From: Caryophanales bacterium UBA6877
Lineage (GTDB): Bacteria > Bacillota_I > Bacilli_A > RFN20 > CAG-826
DNA length: 53,387 nt
Direction of reading: 5' to 3'
Assembly: GCA_002451465.1 (NCBI GenBank)
Contig: DKCJ01000015.1
Span: 1-53,387, forward strand
Below the pieces are notes generated by a model, which searched no databases, was not told the DNA's origin, and saw only the letters and a program-made list of their open reading frames with translations. Below, piece after piece: positions 10,329 through 18,260 of this stretch (positions within the stretch are counted from its first letter, which is position 1; each line of letters begins with the position of its first letter). Made by a program: the position numbers and the translations under genes.

Positions 10329-11537
10329 CTATTGTTTAAATAAAACATCTAATAATGTCATATATTTTTTATATAAAGATCTCTCTTCTTCTGAAAGATT
10401 TCCTAATTTTAGTAAATCTTCTAAACTTAGAATTACTTTTTCTTCTTCTAAAGAGACATCTAAATCTTTAATAACTTCACCGTGAATTTTATTTTTTAAT
10501 AAATTAATTAAATTTAAGGTAACTTCATCAGTGTGTTTTAAAGAAAGTAAATTTAAAGAGTTATATAAATTACTTCTTAAAGTAACTTTATCTAATACAT
10601 TATGTTCGACTTTTTCTTCTTCAACATGTTCTTCTTTAACATGCACTTCTTCTACATTATTTTCTTGAGGAGCTTCATGATTAACTTCTTCTTCAACTGG
10701 TTTTTCTTCTGATTCAAGATTTTCTTCATGATGTTCTTCATTTTCTTCGTTCATGGATTCACTTGGTTCTTCATGAACTTCTTGAGTTATATAAACTGGA
10801 CTTTCTTGAATTGGAGCAGCAGTTTCTTCATCATCAGTATTTTCACCATTATTACTACTTGTTTCTTCAAAAGAAACTTCTTTATGATCTTCGTTATTAA
10901 ATTCGTTTTCAATAACGTGATTATCTTCGTTTAAAGTGAAAGCATTAGCGACTTCTTCAGGAGTAATTTTAAATCCTCTCTCTAAAGCTGTTTTATATAA
11001 TTCATCAACTTTATTTGGATCTGGATTTTCAATAGAATCTAAAGGTAAAACTTCACCATATTTTTTAAAGTAAAGCGTTTCTAAAGTATCATTTAAATCG
11101 CCGGATTCGCCATCATTTTCGATACGTGGAGCACCAAATTCTTGTTCACCATCATTATTTTCTTTTTCATCAAATATTGGTTGAGCTTGAGTAGCCTCTA
11201 TTGGTCTATCAAATAAGAAAGAATTTTTATTTTCATAATGGACATGCTCATATGGTTGATGTTCTACAGGTTTATCACTTGAATTTTCTTCACCATTTTG
11301 AATATTAATTGATGAAGTATCTTCAACTTTTCTACTATCTAAATTGTATAAACGTTGACTACCACAATATGGGCAATAATCACCATTTTCGGTTTCTCTA
11401 CCACAAACTAAACAACGATAATGCCCTGTTTTACCTTGTGAATCAATAGGAACAATTTGAGAGGAATCACTTCCACAATATGGACACATTTCATTATTAT
11501 CAATGATTTGTCCACAAACTAAACATTTATATTTCAT
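10329..11537 (-). CDS. Tandem zinc-ribbon protein with long acidic linker
   Basis: I do not recognise a named family. The N-terminus has two zinc ribbons in tandem, each with a YxCLVCG knuckle followed by CPYCGS (residues about 3-23 and 40-60). Residues about 70-320 are low complexity and very rich in Glu, Asp, Asn and His. A compact Leu/Glu-rich, probably helical C-terminal domain of about 80 residues ends the protein. No signal peptide or membrane helix is visible, so it is probably cytoplasmic. It lies between aminopeptidase P and the HAD phosphatase with 2-3 nt gaps. An adaptor or scaffold role is possible but is only inference. Confidence 0.7.
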   Translation of the reverse strand: MKYKCLVCGQIIDNNEMCPYCGSDSSQIVPIDSQGKTGHYRCLVCGRETENGDYCPYCGSQRLYNLDSRKVEDTSSINIQNGEENSSDKPVEHQPYEHVHYENKNSFLFDRPIEATQAQPIFDEKENNDGEQEFGAPRIENDGESGDLNDTLETLYFKKYGEVLPLDSIENPDPNKVDELYKTALERGFKITPEEVANAFTLNEDNHVIENEFNNEDHKEVSFEETSSNNGENTDDEETAAPIQESPVYITQEVHEEPSESMNEENEEHHEENLESEEKPVEEEVNHEAPQENNVEEVHVKEEHVEEEKVEHNVLDKVTLRSNLYNSLNLLSLKHTDEVTLNLINLLKNKIHGEVIKDLDVSLEEEKVILSLEDLLKLGNLSEEERSLYKKYMTLLDVLFKQ

Positions 11538-11540
11538 AAT

Positions 11541-12806
11541 TTACTCCTTATATAACATTGCTTTTTCTATATCATTAACTTCTTTAATAATATTCCCAGA
11601 AAGACAATAACATCCATCATCGGTAACTAAAATATCATCTTCAATTCTTACACCAATTCCTAAATCTTTAAAATATAATCCAGGTTCATCAGTGATGATA
11701 TTTCCACTTACAAGTGGAGTTGTAAGATTCATTGGATCATGGCAATCTAGACCTAAGTGATGCGAAACACTATGATAATAAACTTTTCTAATATCTTCTA
11801 AGTTTTCAATCAAATTCGCTTCTAAACATTTTCTTGCCATAAAGTCTACGGCTTTTTGTTGTAATTCTCTTAAAGTAATGCCTGGTTTAACTGATTTAAT
11901 AATCATTTTATTGCAGCCAAGAACAATTTCATAAATTGTTTTTTGAATGTCGCTAAACTTCCCGCTAGCAGGAAATGTTCTAGAAATATCACCACAATAT
12001 CCATTATTTTTTGCACCTAAATCAAATAAAACGAGATCGTTTTCTTTGATTTTTGATGTTCCATCTGGATAGTGAAGAATAACTGCATTCTCACCACTTG
12101 CACAAATTGTAGGGAAAGATAAATCGCTATTATCATAGTCAGAAATAGTATATTTAAATAATGCTGACATTTGATATTCAAATAATCCAGGTTTTAATTT
12201 CTGAATAATTTTATTAAGACCAATTTTCGTTTTAGCAACGGCCTCTTTTACTTCCTCGACTTCTTGAGCACTTTTTATTCCTCTTAAGTCGCAAAGAGTT
12301 TGATAAATATCAAAGAATCTTAAATCTTTATATTTATCTTGCATTTTTTCCATTATTTCTCTAGTAGTTGTTCTTTCAGCTACTTTAATTTCCGCTTCAA
12401 GATCAAGATAAACTTTATCAAATACACCAAAAGTGTGGGTTTTTTTATTTAAAATCATCGAAAGTTGAGCATCAAATGTATTTAAATATAATACATTATT
12501 TATCCCACTAATCTTACAAGCATCTTCGTTTTTAAGTCTTTTACCAGTCCATTTTTCTTTATTTTCATCATATTCTGAGATAAATAAAAATTCAGTAATA
12601 ATACCATCACTTTTAATAACTAATAATATTGAACCTTCTTGTTCAATATTAGTTAAATAATAAAAGTTTCGATTAGCTAAAAAAGGATATGTTTCATCAG
12701 CACTACTTTTTTTAGCAACACCGGCATAAAGAATTAAAACACTATTGTCTTCTAATAAACTATATAACTTATATCTTCGTTCTTTAAATTCTTTTACGCT
12801 TATCAT
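11541..12806 (-). CDS. Xaa-Pro aminopeptidase (aminopeptidase P, M24B)
   Basis: Metallopeptidase removing an N-terminal residue that precedes proline. It has the N-terminal AMP_N domain (RRYKLYSLLEDNSVLILYAG) and a C-terminal pita-bread fold. Metal-ligand motifs visible are LVLFDLGAKNNGYCGDISRTF, HSVSHHLGLDCHD, TDEPGLY and RIEDD. The length of 421 residues is typical. It lies 9 nt after mrp and 3 nt before the zinc-ribbon gene in the same run. Confidence 0.93.
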   Translation of the reverse strand: MISVKEFKERRYKLYSLLEDNSVLILYAGVAKKSSADETYPFLANRNFYYLTNIEQEGSILLVIKSDGIITEFLFISEYDENKEKWTGKRLKNEDACKISGINNVLYLNTFDAQLSMILNKKTHTFGVFDKVYLDLEAEIKVAERTTTREIMEKMQDKYKDLRFFDIYQTLCDLRGIKSAQEVEEVKEAVAKTKIGLNKIIQKLKPGLFEYQMSALFKYTISDYDNSDLSFPTICASGENAVILHYPDGTSKIKENDLVLFDLGAKNNGYCGDISRTFPASGKFSDIQKTIYEIVLGCNKMIIKSVKPGITLRELQQKAVDFMARKCLEANLIENLEDIRKVYYHSVSHHLGLDCHDPMNLTTPLVSGNIITDEPGLYFKDLGIGVRIEDDILVTDDGCYCLSGNIIKEVNDIEKAMLYKE

Positions 12807-12815
12807 AAAAGCTCC

Positions 12816-13646
12816 TTATTTAATAATTTTTTCTACGATATCTTCAAATTCCTTGAATTTAATTTCTTCAGCTTTTCCTTCATCTATTAAATCACTAACA
12901 CCAACTTTAATTGGTAATTGACCAAGAAGTTCAATTCCTTCTTCTTTAGCAATTTCTAAAGCATGTGATTTACCATATATATTAATATGTTCATGGCAAT
13001 TTGGACACTCAACATATGACATATTTTCAATTAATCCAAGAACTTTTATATTCATTTGTTTAGCCATATTTAAGGCTTTTTCAACAATAACTTTTACAAG
13101 GTCTTGTGGAGAAGTTACAATAACTACGCCATCTAATGGAATTGATTGGAAAGCTGTTAAAGTTACGTCTCCTGTTCCTGGAGGCATATCGATTAATAAA
13201 TAATCTAATTCTTCCCATAAAACATCCGTATAAAATTGTCTTAATAAGCTAGAAATTAATGTACCTCTCCAAATAATTGGATCAGTTTCATGTGCTAATA
13301 ACATATTTGATGAAATAACTTTAATTCCAGTTTTAGTAATCGCAGGATAAATAAGACTTACGCCATCCCCCATCGCTTGTTCATGAATATTAAAAGCTTT
13401 AGGAATCGATGGTCCAGTAATATCTCCATCTAAAATTCCAACCTTATAACCTTTTCTATTTAATTCAACTGCAAGCATGGTTGTAACAAATGATTTTCCA
13501 ACACCACCCTTGCCACTTATAACGCCAATTACATGTTTAAAAGAACTATGTATGTTAGTTTTTAATTTTTCAATCTCATTTCGTGAAGCACAATTTTCAA
13601 CATTACAACCTTCACAACTATGATTACATTCTTGCTCGTTTGCCAT
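12816..13646 (-). CDS. mrp: Mrp/ApbC/NBP35-family P-loop iron-sulfur carrier
   Basis: Cytoplasmic ATPase that carries and delivers Fe-S clusters. An N-terminal cysteine cluster (C-x3-C-x2-C-x4-C) resembles the NBP35-type extension, followed by the deviant Walker A GKGGVGKS, then LDGDITGPS, LLIDMPPGTGD and a CPNC motif near the C-terminus that forms the intersubunit cluster site. It has 276 residues. It starts 3 nt after the YigZ-family gene stops. Confidence 0.92.
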   Translation of the reverse strand: MANEQECNHSCEGCNVENCASRNEIEKLKTNIHSSFKHVIGVISGKGGVGKSFVTTMLAVELNRKGYKVGILDGDITGPSIPKAFNIHEQAMGDGVSLIYPAITKTGIKVISSNMLLAHETDPIIWRGTLISSLLRQFYTDVLWEELDYLLIDMPPGTGDVTLTAFQSIPLDGVVIVTSPQDLVKVIVEKALNMAKQMNIKVLGLIENMSYVECPNCHEHINIYGKSHALEIAKEEGIELLGQLPIKVGVSDLIDEGKAEEIKFKEFEDIVEKIIK

Positions 13647-13649
13647 TTT

Positions 13650-14252
13650 TTAATCCTCTTTAACGTTTTCAACTATTTTTTTATCAATTAATTTCAATTT
13701 TGGATAAAACACTGAATTTAGATCCTCATTGAAAGATAAAGGAGTTATAAAAACTATAAGTATTTTATCATTAAACACGACCTTTTTTATATTAAAAAAA
13801 TTTTTATTTAAATAATTTCTAAAGGTGTCATAAAAATCAATATCGATTTCAACTGTTATTTCAAGTTCTTGAACCATTTCTAATAATTTTGCTTTATCAA
13901 CAACAAGTGATGCACTTGTTGAATATGTTCTTAAAAGTCTTCCACTTCCAAGTAAAGTTCCACCAAAATACCTTACAACAACGATTGCGCAATTATCTAA
14001 ATTTTTGTTAGTAATAACACCTAAAATAGGCTTACCAGCCGTCCCTTGAGGTTCACCATCATCGCTATATTTTAAAACATTGCCAATTTTATAAGCATAA
14101 CAATGATGTCTTGCTTTATTATGTTCTTTTTTAATTTTATTAAATTCATTTAAGAAGTCTTCTTTGCTTTTTATTGGAAAGAAATAAGCTAAGAATTTAG
14201 ATTTTTCAACATCAATTTCATTATAATATAATCTATCAATTTCAAGTTTCAT
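13650..14252 (-). CDS. YigZ/IMPACT-family protein
   Basis: Member of the YigZ/YvyE (UPF0029, Impact) family, linked in eukaryotes to translational control; the bacterial role is unclear. The family core is RHHCYAYK...YSDDGEPQGTAGKP...VVVRYFGG...LLRTY. I start at MKLEID, the usual family start, giving 200 residues. A longer in-frame start at 14372 would overlap the divergent CPBP gene and adds an unrelated sequence. It is the first gene of the eight-gene minus-strand run. Confidence 0.9.
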   Translation of the reverse strand: MKLEIDRLYYNEIDVEKSKFLAYFFPIKSKEDFLNEFNKIKKEHNKARHHCYAYKIGNVLKYSDDGEPQGTAGKPILGVITNKNLDNCAIVVVRYFGGTLLGSGRLLRTYSTSASLVVDKAKLLEMVQELEITVEIDIDFYDTFRNYLNKNFFNIKKVVFNDKILIVFITPLSFNEDLNSVFYPKLKLIDKKIVENVKED

Positions 14253-14305
14253 ATCTAAGTGCCTTTTCTTAATAATTATATTATAATAATCGGGAAGGAA
14301 AAAGA

Positions 14306-15208
14306 ATGAACGAAAAAAAGAAATGTCCAAATTGTGGTCTTTTAATAGATAGTGATATGAAGAGTTGTCCATATTGTGGTTTTATATTGGATGAAAAAGA
14401 AGACGACAAAGAAGAGAATCAAATAGATAAAAATAGAGTTGATGAAAAGAAAATAGTTCAAAGACTAACGAACGAAGAAACTAAAAAACCTAAAGTTAAG
14501 TTTCTTAGTTCCAAAAATGAAGAAAATATTTCTTATATTAAAAGATTACTTTTATTCTTCTTCATGATAATTGGTTTATCATTGATTAGTAGTTTAGTTG
14601 TAGTTATATCAAATAAAGTAAATCCTTATTTTTTAAAAACCTTAACTGGTCAAGCTATTATTAATTTTAGCCTTTATTTTGTTGCTTTTGGTGCTTGTTT
14701 ATTAATTTTAAACTCTGATTGCATCAAAGTTTTTAAAAAATACACAAAGGGTAAGACATATTTAAATGGAATTAGTTATGGAGTTTTATTAATAATTCTC
14801 TCTTCTACATATAACGTAATTATTCATTTTTTCTTCCCTGACTTAAATAGCAACAATAACGAAAATACAATCAATCAAATTGTTGGTGCATTTCCTATTT
14901 TATCAATAATTATTTTTGGTGTTATTGGACCAATGTGTGAAGAATTTGCTTACCGACTAGGTTTATTTGGCTTTTTAAAAAAATATAATCGAATATTTGC
15001 CTATATTATTTCTGCACTTATTTTCGGTTTTATTCATTTTGATTTTGAAGGAGACATGTTTACTGAACTTTTAAATATCCCTTCTTATATTATGTCAGGG
15101 CTATTCTTATGTTATGTCTATGATATTAAGGGACTTGAAACTTCAACAATTGCTCACGCAACCAATAACCTTGTCTCAATTATTCTTACAATTTTTTACA
15201 CATTATAA
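14306..15208 (+). CDS. Zinc-ribbon / CPBP (Abi) intramembrane protease fusion
   Basis: The N-terminus is a zinc ribbon (CPNCG...CPYCG, residues 8-25), followed by a charged linker of about 45 residues and then about seven membrane helices. The CPBP motifs are visible: CEEFAYRLG (catalytic Glu-Glu-x3-Arg), FGFIHF (motif 2) and AHATNN (motif 3). These glutamic intramembrane proteases relate to CAAX prenyl endopeptidases and to bacteriocin immunity proteins. The start ATG follows AAGGA. The gene is divergent from the YigZ-family gene with a 53-bp gap and leads a CPBP-TraX-thioredoxin unit. Confidence 0.85.
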   Translation: MNEKKKCPNCGLLIDSDMKSCPYCGFILDEKEDDKEENQIDKNRVDEKKIVQRLTNEETKKPKVKFLSSKNEENISYIKRLLLFFFMIIGLSLISSLVVVISNKVNPYFLKTLTGQAIINFSLYFVAFGACLLILNSDCIKVFKKYTKGKTYLNGISYGVLLIILSSTYNVIIHFFFPDLNSNNNENTINQIVGAFPILSIIIFGVIGPMCEEFAYRLGLFGFLKKYNRIFAYIISALIFGFIHFDFEGDMFTELLNIPSYIMSGLFLCYVYDIKGLETSTIAHATNNLVSIILTIFYTL

Positions 15209-15214
15209 TATATT

Positions 15215-16129
15215 ATGAATTCTATAAATTCTTCTAAAAAAGGACTTACAAGTCTTGTATTAAAAATCATAGCTATTATATCGATGACCTTAGATCATAT
15301 AGGGTATTTTTTAAATAATGTTTTTAGTGTTACTTCTCTTTCAACTTTGTCTTATATTTTTAGAGTTTTAGGCCGTCTTTCAATGCCGCTATTTATATTT
15401 CTTTTAATTGAAGGCTTAACACACACTAAAAACATTAAAAAATATTTATTAAGACTTGGAATTGAGGCTTTATTAATTTATTTAGCAATCACATTAATTC
15501 AAGTGTTATCTAATAAATCGATTAATTTAATGTATTCAGGAAATATTTTTGTAACTTTATTTTTACTAGCCTCAATTTATTATTTTCTTTATAAATCAAA
15601 GTTTAAAATTTTAGTTATTTTGCCAATTATTTATATTATTTTAAATTTTATTACAAAATTTATTTTTATTAATGGATTTTACACAATTAATGAAGTTAGT
15701 GCATTTATTTATTTTAATGGATTATTTTTACAATATGATATTCTTGCTCCAAGTTTCTTTTTATTAATATTACTTGGTTACAAAATTTATGATTACGTTA
15801 TTAATAAAAAAGCTGCTAATAATCAAAATTTAATTAATGAATTCAAAGAAACTAAAGATTATCAAAGATCTAAAAATATCATTGTATGCATCATTATTGC
15901 TTTATTAACACTTATTTGCTATGTTATTACCTATCTTCCAATATATGAAGAAGGATTATATAAATTAATTGATGGAGCACTTCAAACATATATGCTCCTC
16001 TCAGCCTTAATTATTTACTTCTATAATGGAAGAAAAGGATATTCAAGTAAAATTATCCAATATGGATGTTATATTTATTATCCATTACATTTATTTGTTA
16101 TTTACTTAGTATGTTATTTATTATTTTAA
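15215..16129 (+). CDS. TraX-family membrane protein
   Basis: Polytopic membrane protein with about eight hydrophobic segments. The opening LKIIAIISMTLDHIGYF, then GRLSMPLFIFLLIEG, and the C-terminal YSSKIIQYGCYIYYPLHL match the TraX family. F-plasmid TraX acetylates pilin; chromosomal Firmicute homologues are probably acyltransferase-like membrane proteins with unknown substrates. It begins 6 nt after the CPBP gene with no clear ribosome site, so translational coupling is likely. No conjugation genes are nearby, so the name should not be read as a conjugation function. Confidence 0.85.
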   Translation: MNSINSSKKGLTSLVLKIIAIISMTLDHIGYFLNNVFSVTSLSTLSYIFRVLGRLSMPLFIFLLIEGLTHTKNIKKYLLRLGIEALLIYLAITLIQVLSNKSINLMYSGNIFVTLFLLASIYYFLYKSKFKILVILPIIYIILNFITKFIFINGFYTINEVSAFIYFNGLFLQYDILAPSFFLLILLGYKIYDYVINKKAANNQNLINEFKETKDYQRSKNIIVCIIIALLTLICYVITYLPIYEEGLYKLIDGALQTYMLLSALIIYFYNGRKGYSSKIIQYGCYIYYPLHLFVIYLVCYLLF

Positions 16130-16139
16130 GGAGAAAATT

Positions 16140-16454
16140 ATGATTAAAGAATTATTACCAAATGAAAATTTTGAAGAATTAACAAAAACTGGTGTTAGCG
16201 TTATTGATTTTAATGCTACTTGGTGTGGTCCATGCAAAATGCTTCATCCACATCTTGAAGAAGTAAGCGAAGAATTTAAAGATTATAAGTTTATTTCTGT
16301 TGATGTTGATAAATTTCCACAACTTTCAGCAACTTTTAATATTCGTGCTGTTCCTACATTATTTGTTATTAAAGATGGTAAGATTTTAAGAGCTTCAACT
16401 GGATATATGGATTCTAAATCACTTAAAAGTCTTATATCAACTGCTGTTAAATAA
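16140..16454 (+). CDS. trxA: Thioredoxin
   Basis: Small cytoplasmic thiol-disulfide oxidoreductase of 104 residues. The active site is ATWCGPCKM, with the cis-proline region AVPTLFV. A strong AAGGAG lies just upstream. It closes the CPBP-TraX unit, with a 10-nt gap after the TraX-like gene. Confidence 0.94.
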   Translation: MIKELLPNENFEELTKTGVSVIDFNATWCGPCKMLHPHLEEVSEEFKDYKFISVDVDKFPQLSATFNIRAVPTLFVIKDGKILRASTGYMDSKSLKSLISTAVK

Positions 16455-16466
16455 TATTTTTATATG

Positions 16467-16509
16467 AAGCTATGTTGAAGAGAAAATATACCTAAAATCA
16501 ACATAGCTT
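16467..16509 (+). terminator. Stem-loop after thioredoxin gene
   Basis: A perfect 12-bp inverted repeat (AAGCTATGTTGA / TCAACATAGCTT) with a 19-nt loop lies 12 nt after the stop. The T run is weak (TATAATAATTTA), so it may be a weak terminator or an RNA 3' end stabiliser. Confidence 0.55.
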
Positions 16510-16542
16510 TATAATAATTTACTGAATTTAATCAAAAAAATA

Positions 16543-16571
16543 TTGATTTAATGAGAGATATTCATTAATAT
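16543..16571 (+). promoter_or_regulatory. Promoter of infC-rpmI-rplT
   Basis: TTGATT and TAATAT are separated by exactly 17 bp, immediately upstream of the structured leader. The predicted start is near 16578. Confidence 0.6.
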
Positions 16572-16577
16572 ATTTAA

Positions 16578-16710
16578 GAACGTAGAAAGAGATGCGCTCG
16601 CTTCTCACCAGATTCATCAAGTGAATTGGTCAATAAAGCTACTAAATTAATATTTAAAATGAGCGCACTACTTCCCGTTAGTGCTTTTTTTATTTTAGGA
16701 GGAAAAAAAT
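16578..16710 (+). ncRNA. L20-type leader (attenuator of infC-rpmI-rplT)
   Basis: In Firmicutes, L20 binds the infC leader and promotes premature termination. Here TGCGCTC (16593-16599) is perfectly complementary to GAGCGCA (16661-16667). The 3' part of that second arm overlaps the left arm of a terminator hairpin (GCACTA 16665-16670 / TAGTGC 16679-16684, then a T run). The two helices exclude each other, as expected of antiterminator and terminator. The L20-binding geometry itself was not modelled. Confidence 0.75.
16665..16691 (+). terminator. Leader terminator (attenuator) upstream of infC
   Basis: A 6-bp perfect stem GCACTA/TAGTGC with an 8-nt loop is followed by TTTTTTT. It lies just ahead of the infC ribosome site, in the position expected for L20-dependent attenuation. 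Confidence 0.75.
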
Positions 16711-17283
16711 ATAGCTACTGTTAATACTAATCCAAATTCGGATCGTAAGCCAAAATATGATAAATATAATGGCGACATTGTTAATGAAAGAATTCATTTT
16801 CCACAAGTTCGATTAATCGGACCAAATGGAGAACAATTAGGAGTTGTTAGTCGTTATGAAGCGATTAAAAAAGCAGAGGAGTATGAATTAGATCTACTTT
16901 GCGTCGCACCAAAAAGTAATCCACCAGTTTGTAAACTTATTGATTATGGAAAATATCGTTTTGAAAAACAAAAACAAGAACGTCAAAACAAAATTAATTC
17001 CAAACGAAAAATCATTGAAGTTAAAGAAGTTCAACTTACACCACAAATTGGCGAACACGATTTATTAACAAAGGTCAAAGCAGCTACTAATTTCCTTAAA
17101 GAAGGAAATAAAGTTAAAGTCGGCGTCCGCTATAAAGGCAGACAAATGTCACATATTGACATTGGGGAAGCAGTCTTAAATAAGTTCTTAGACTACGTTA
17201 AAGATTATGGTACAGCTGATGGCAAACCTGTCTTAGATGGCAGATGGTTAGGTTGCATCATAACTAGTAAAACAAAAAAGTAG
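16711..17283 (+). CDS. infC: Translation initiation factor IF-3, with ATA start codon
   Basis: Binds the 30S subunit and checks start-codon/initiator pairing. The frame is open from an in-frame TAG at 16696 to the TAG at 17281. It contains no usable ATG, GTG or TTG near its start: the only methionine is in GRQMSHIDIG. AGGAGG at 16697-16702 lies 8 nt before ATA at 16711, giving 190 residues beginning (M)ATVNTN. IF-3 landmarks are RLIGPNGEQLGV, APKSNPPVCKLIDYGKYR, the KEVQLTP region and the C-terminal GRQMSHIDIG. Near-cognate starts are known in infC and allow IF-3 to limit its own translation. Gene-callers restricted to ATG/GTG/TTG will miss it. Confidence 0.93.
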   Translation: MATVNTNPNSDRKPKYDKYNGDIVNERIHFPQVRLIGPNGEQLGVVSRYEAIKKAEEYELDLLCVAPKSNPPVCKLIDYGKYRFEKQKQERQNKINSKRKIIEVKEVQLTPQIGEHDLLTKVKAATNFLKEGNKVKVGVRYKGRQMSHIDIGEAVLNKFLDYVKDYGTADGKPVLDGRWLGCIITSKTKK

Positions 17284-17303
17284 GAAGAGAAAGGAATTAA
17301 ATT

Positions 17304-17498
17304 ATGCCAAAAATGAAATCAAAACGTGCCTTAATTAAAAGAATTAAAATTACTGGCACTGGAAAAGTCAGAAGACATCACGCTTATGTCGGTCACCTTA
17401 TGAGACATAAGTCAACAAAACAAAAGAGACATTTAATGAAACAAACATCTGTCAGTAAGTCAGATTTAAAGAGAGTTAAATATCTCATTCAAGAATAA
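17304..17498 (+). CDS. rpmI: 50S ribosomal protein L35
   Basis: Basic 64-residue protein beginning MPKMKSKRALIKR, with the L35 pattern TGTGKVRRHHA and HLMRHKSTKQKR. It is the middle gene of the conserved infC-rpmI-rplT operon, 20 nt after infC. Confidence 0.97.
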   Translation: MPKMKSKRALIKRIKITGTGKVRRHHAYVGHLMRHKSTKQKRHLMKQTSVSKSDLKRVKYLIQE

Positions 17499-17513
17499 TA
17501 GGAGGTAGCAAAA

Positions 17514-17864
17514 ATGCGTGTTAAAGGCGGTAATGTTACACATTTAAGAAGAAAAAAAGTATTAAAACAAGCTAAAGGTTACTTCGGTAGTAAACACTTA
17601 TTATTCAAAACTGCTAAAGAACAAGTCATGCATAGTAATCAATATGCCTATGTCTCAAGAAGAGATAGAAAAAATGACTTCAGAAAATTATGGATTAAAA
17701 GAATCAATGCTGCTTGCAGAATGAACGATATCTCATATAGCAAGTTCATGCACGGATTAAAAGTTGCTAAAGTTGATGTCAATAGAAAGATGTTAAGCGA
17801 AATCGCAATTCATAATCCAGAAGACTTCAAAGCTTTAGTTGAAGTTGCTAAAAATGCAAAATAA
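17514..17864 (+). CDS. rplT: 50S ribosomal protein L20
   Basis: The 116-residue large-subunit assembly protein; it also represses its own operon through the leader. It begins MRVKGG and contains RRKKVLKQAKGYFGSK, then YVSRRDRKNDFRKLWI, and RINAACR. A strong GGAGG precedes it. It is the last gene of the operon, and a terminator follows. Confidence 0.97.
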   Translation: MRVKGGNVTHLRRKKVLKQAKGYFGSKHLLFKTAKEQVMHSNQYAYVSRRDRKNDFRKLWIKRINAACRMNDISYSKFMHGLKVAKVDVNRKMLSEIAIHNPEDFKALVEVAKNAK

Positions 17865-17869
17865 ATAAA

Positions 17870-17902
17870 GGATTCGGAGTTTATAACTCCAAATCTTTTT
17901 TT
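17870..17902 (+). terminator. Terminator after rplT
   Basis: A hairpin with GGAGT/AACTCC core arms and flanking GATT/AATC pairs (slightly mismatched) is followed by TTTTTTT. It begins 6 nt after the rplT stop. Confidence 0.8.
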
Positions 17903-18093
17903 ATGTTAATTAATGCTTGAAACAAAAAAATATTGCATCAAATTATATAGAAACAAATATTAACCCTAGCAACAAAGCATTTATAATTTATATTTCTATT
18001 TTCGTTATAAAAAATGAAACTAAATTTTAAACTTTTGTTGATTAAGTTGAATTAATTTTCTACTCAAGGTTTTTAGTTTGCTTAAACAATAAG

Positions 18094-18122
18094 TTGACAA
18101 AATAATATTACACCACTATACA
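18094..18122 (+). promoter_or_regulatory. Strong promoter with no gene behind it
   Basis: A perfect -35 TTGACA and TATACA lie 17 bp apart. About 30 nt after the predicted start the only downstream structure is the hairpin at 18155-18184, so a very short RNA is possible. Otherwise it reads antisense into the DUF4143 gene. Confidence 0.55.
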
Positions 18123-18150
18123 AAAAATAAAGTAAATAAAAATTATATCT

Positions 18151-18174
18151 ATTCCGAAAAAGTGCAATATGTTG
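18151..18174 (+). repeat. Direct repeat copy 1 flanking the DUF4143 gene
   Basis: ATTCCGAAAAAGTGCAATATGTTG shares 23 of 24 bases with the copy at 19600-19623 in the same orientation. The two copies bracket exactly one gene. Confidence 0.85.
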
Positions 18175-18184
18175 CATTTTTTCG
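18155..18184. terminator. Hairpin downstream of DUF4143 gene (bidirectional terminator-like)
   Basis: Arms CGAAAAAGTGCAA and TTGCATTTTTTCG pair at 12 of 13 positions, with a 4-nt loop. In either direction the GC-containing core TGCAA/TTGCA is followed by a T run, so it could end both the minus-strand ATPase mRNA and any RNA from the promoter at 18094. Confidence 0.65.
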
Positions 18185-18260
18185 TAAAACTAATAAATAT
18201 AACGAAATAAGATAAGTGATATAGGACAGTAAATGTTTATTTTCTTATGTATATTATCTT

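Larger units (their letters stand above)
17903..18260. other. Gene-free AT-rich interval between rplT and the DUF4143 gene
   Basis: No open frame of interest is visible on either strand. It holds a near-consensus plus-strand promoter at 18094-18122 and a hairpin/direct-repeat copy at 18151-18184, listed separately. The rest is AT-rich with no recognisable structure. Confidence 0.6.

Noticed and set aside
14253..14372. Longer start for the YigZ-family gene
   Set aside because: It would overlap the divergent CPBP gene and adds residues unlike the family; MKLEID at 14252 is the usual start.
15215..16129. TraX-like gene as evidence of a conjugative element
   Set aside because: No relaxase, coupling protein or secretion gene is nearby, and chromosomal TraX homologues are common.
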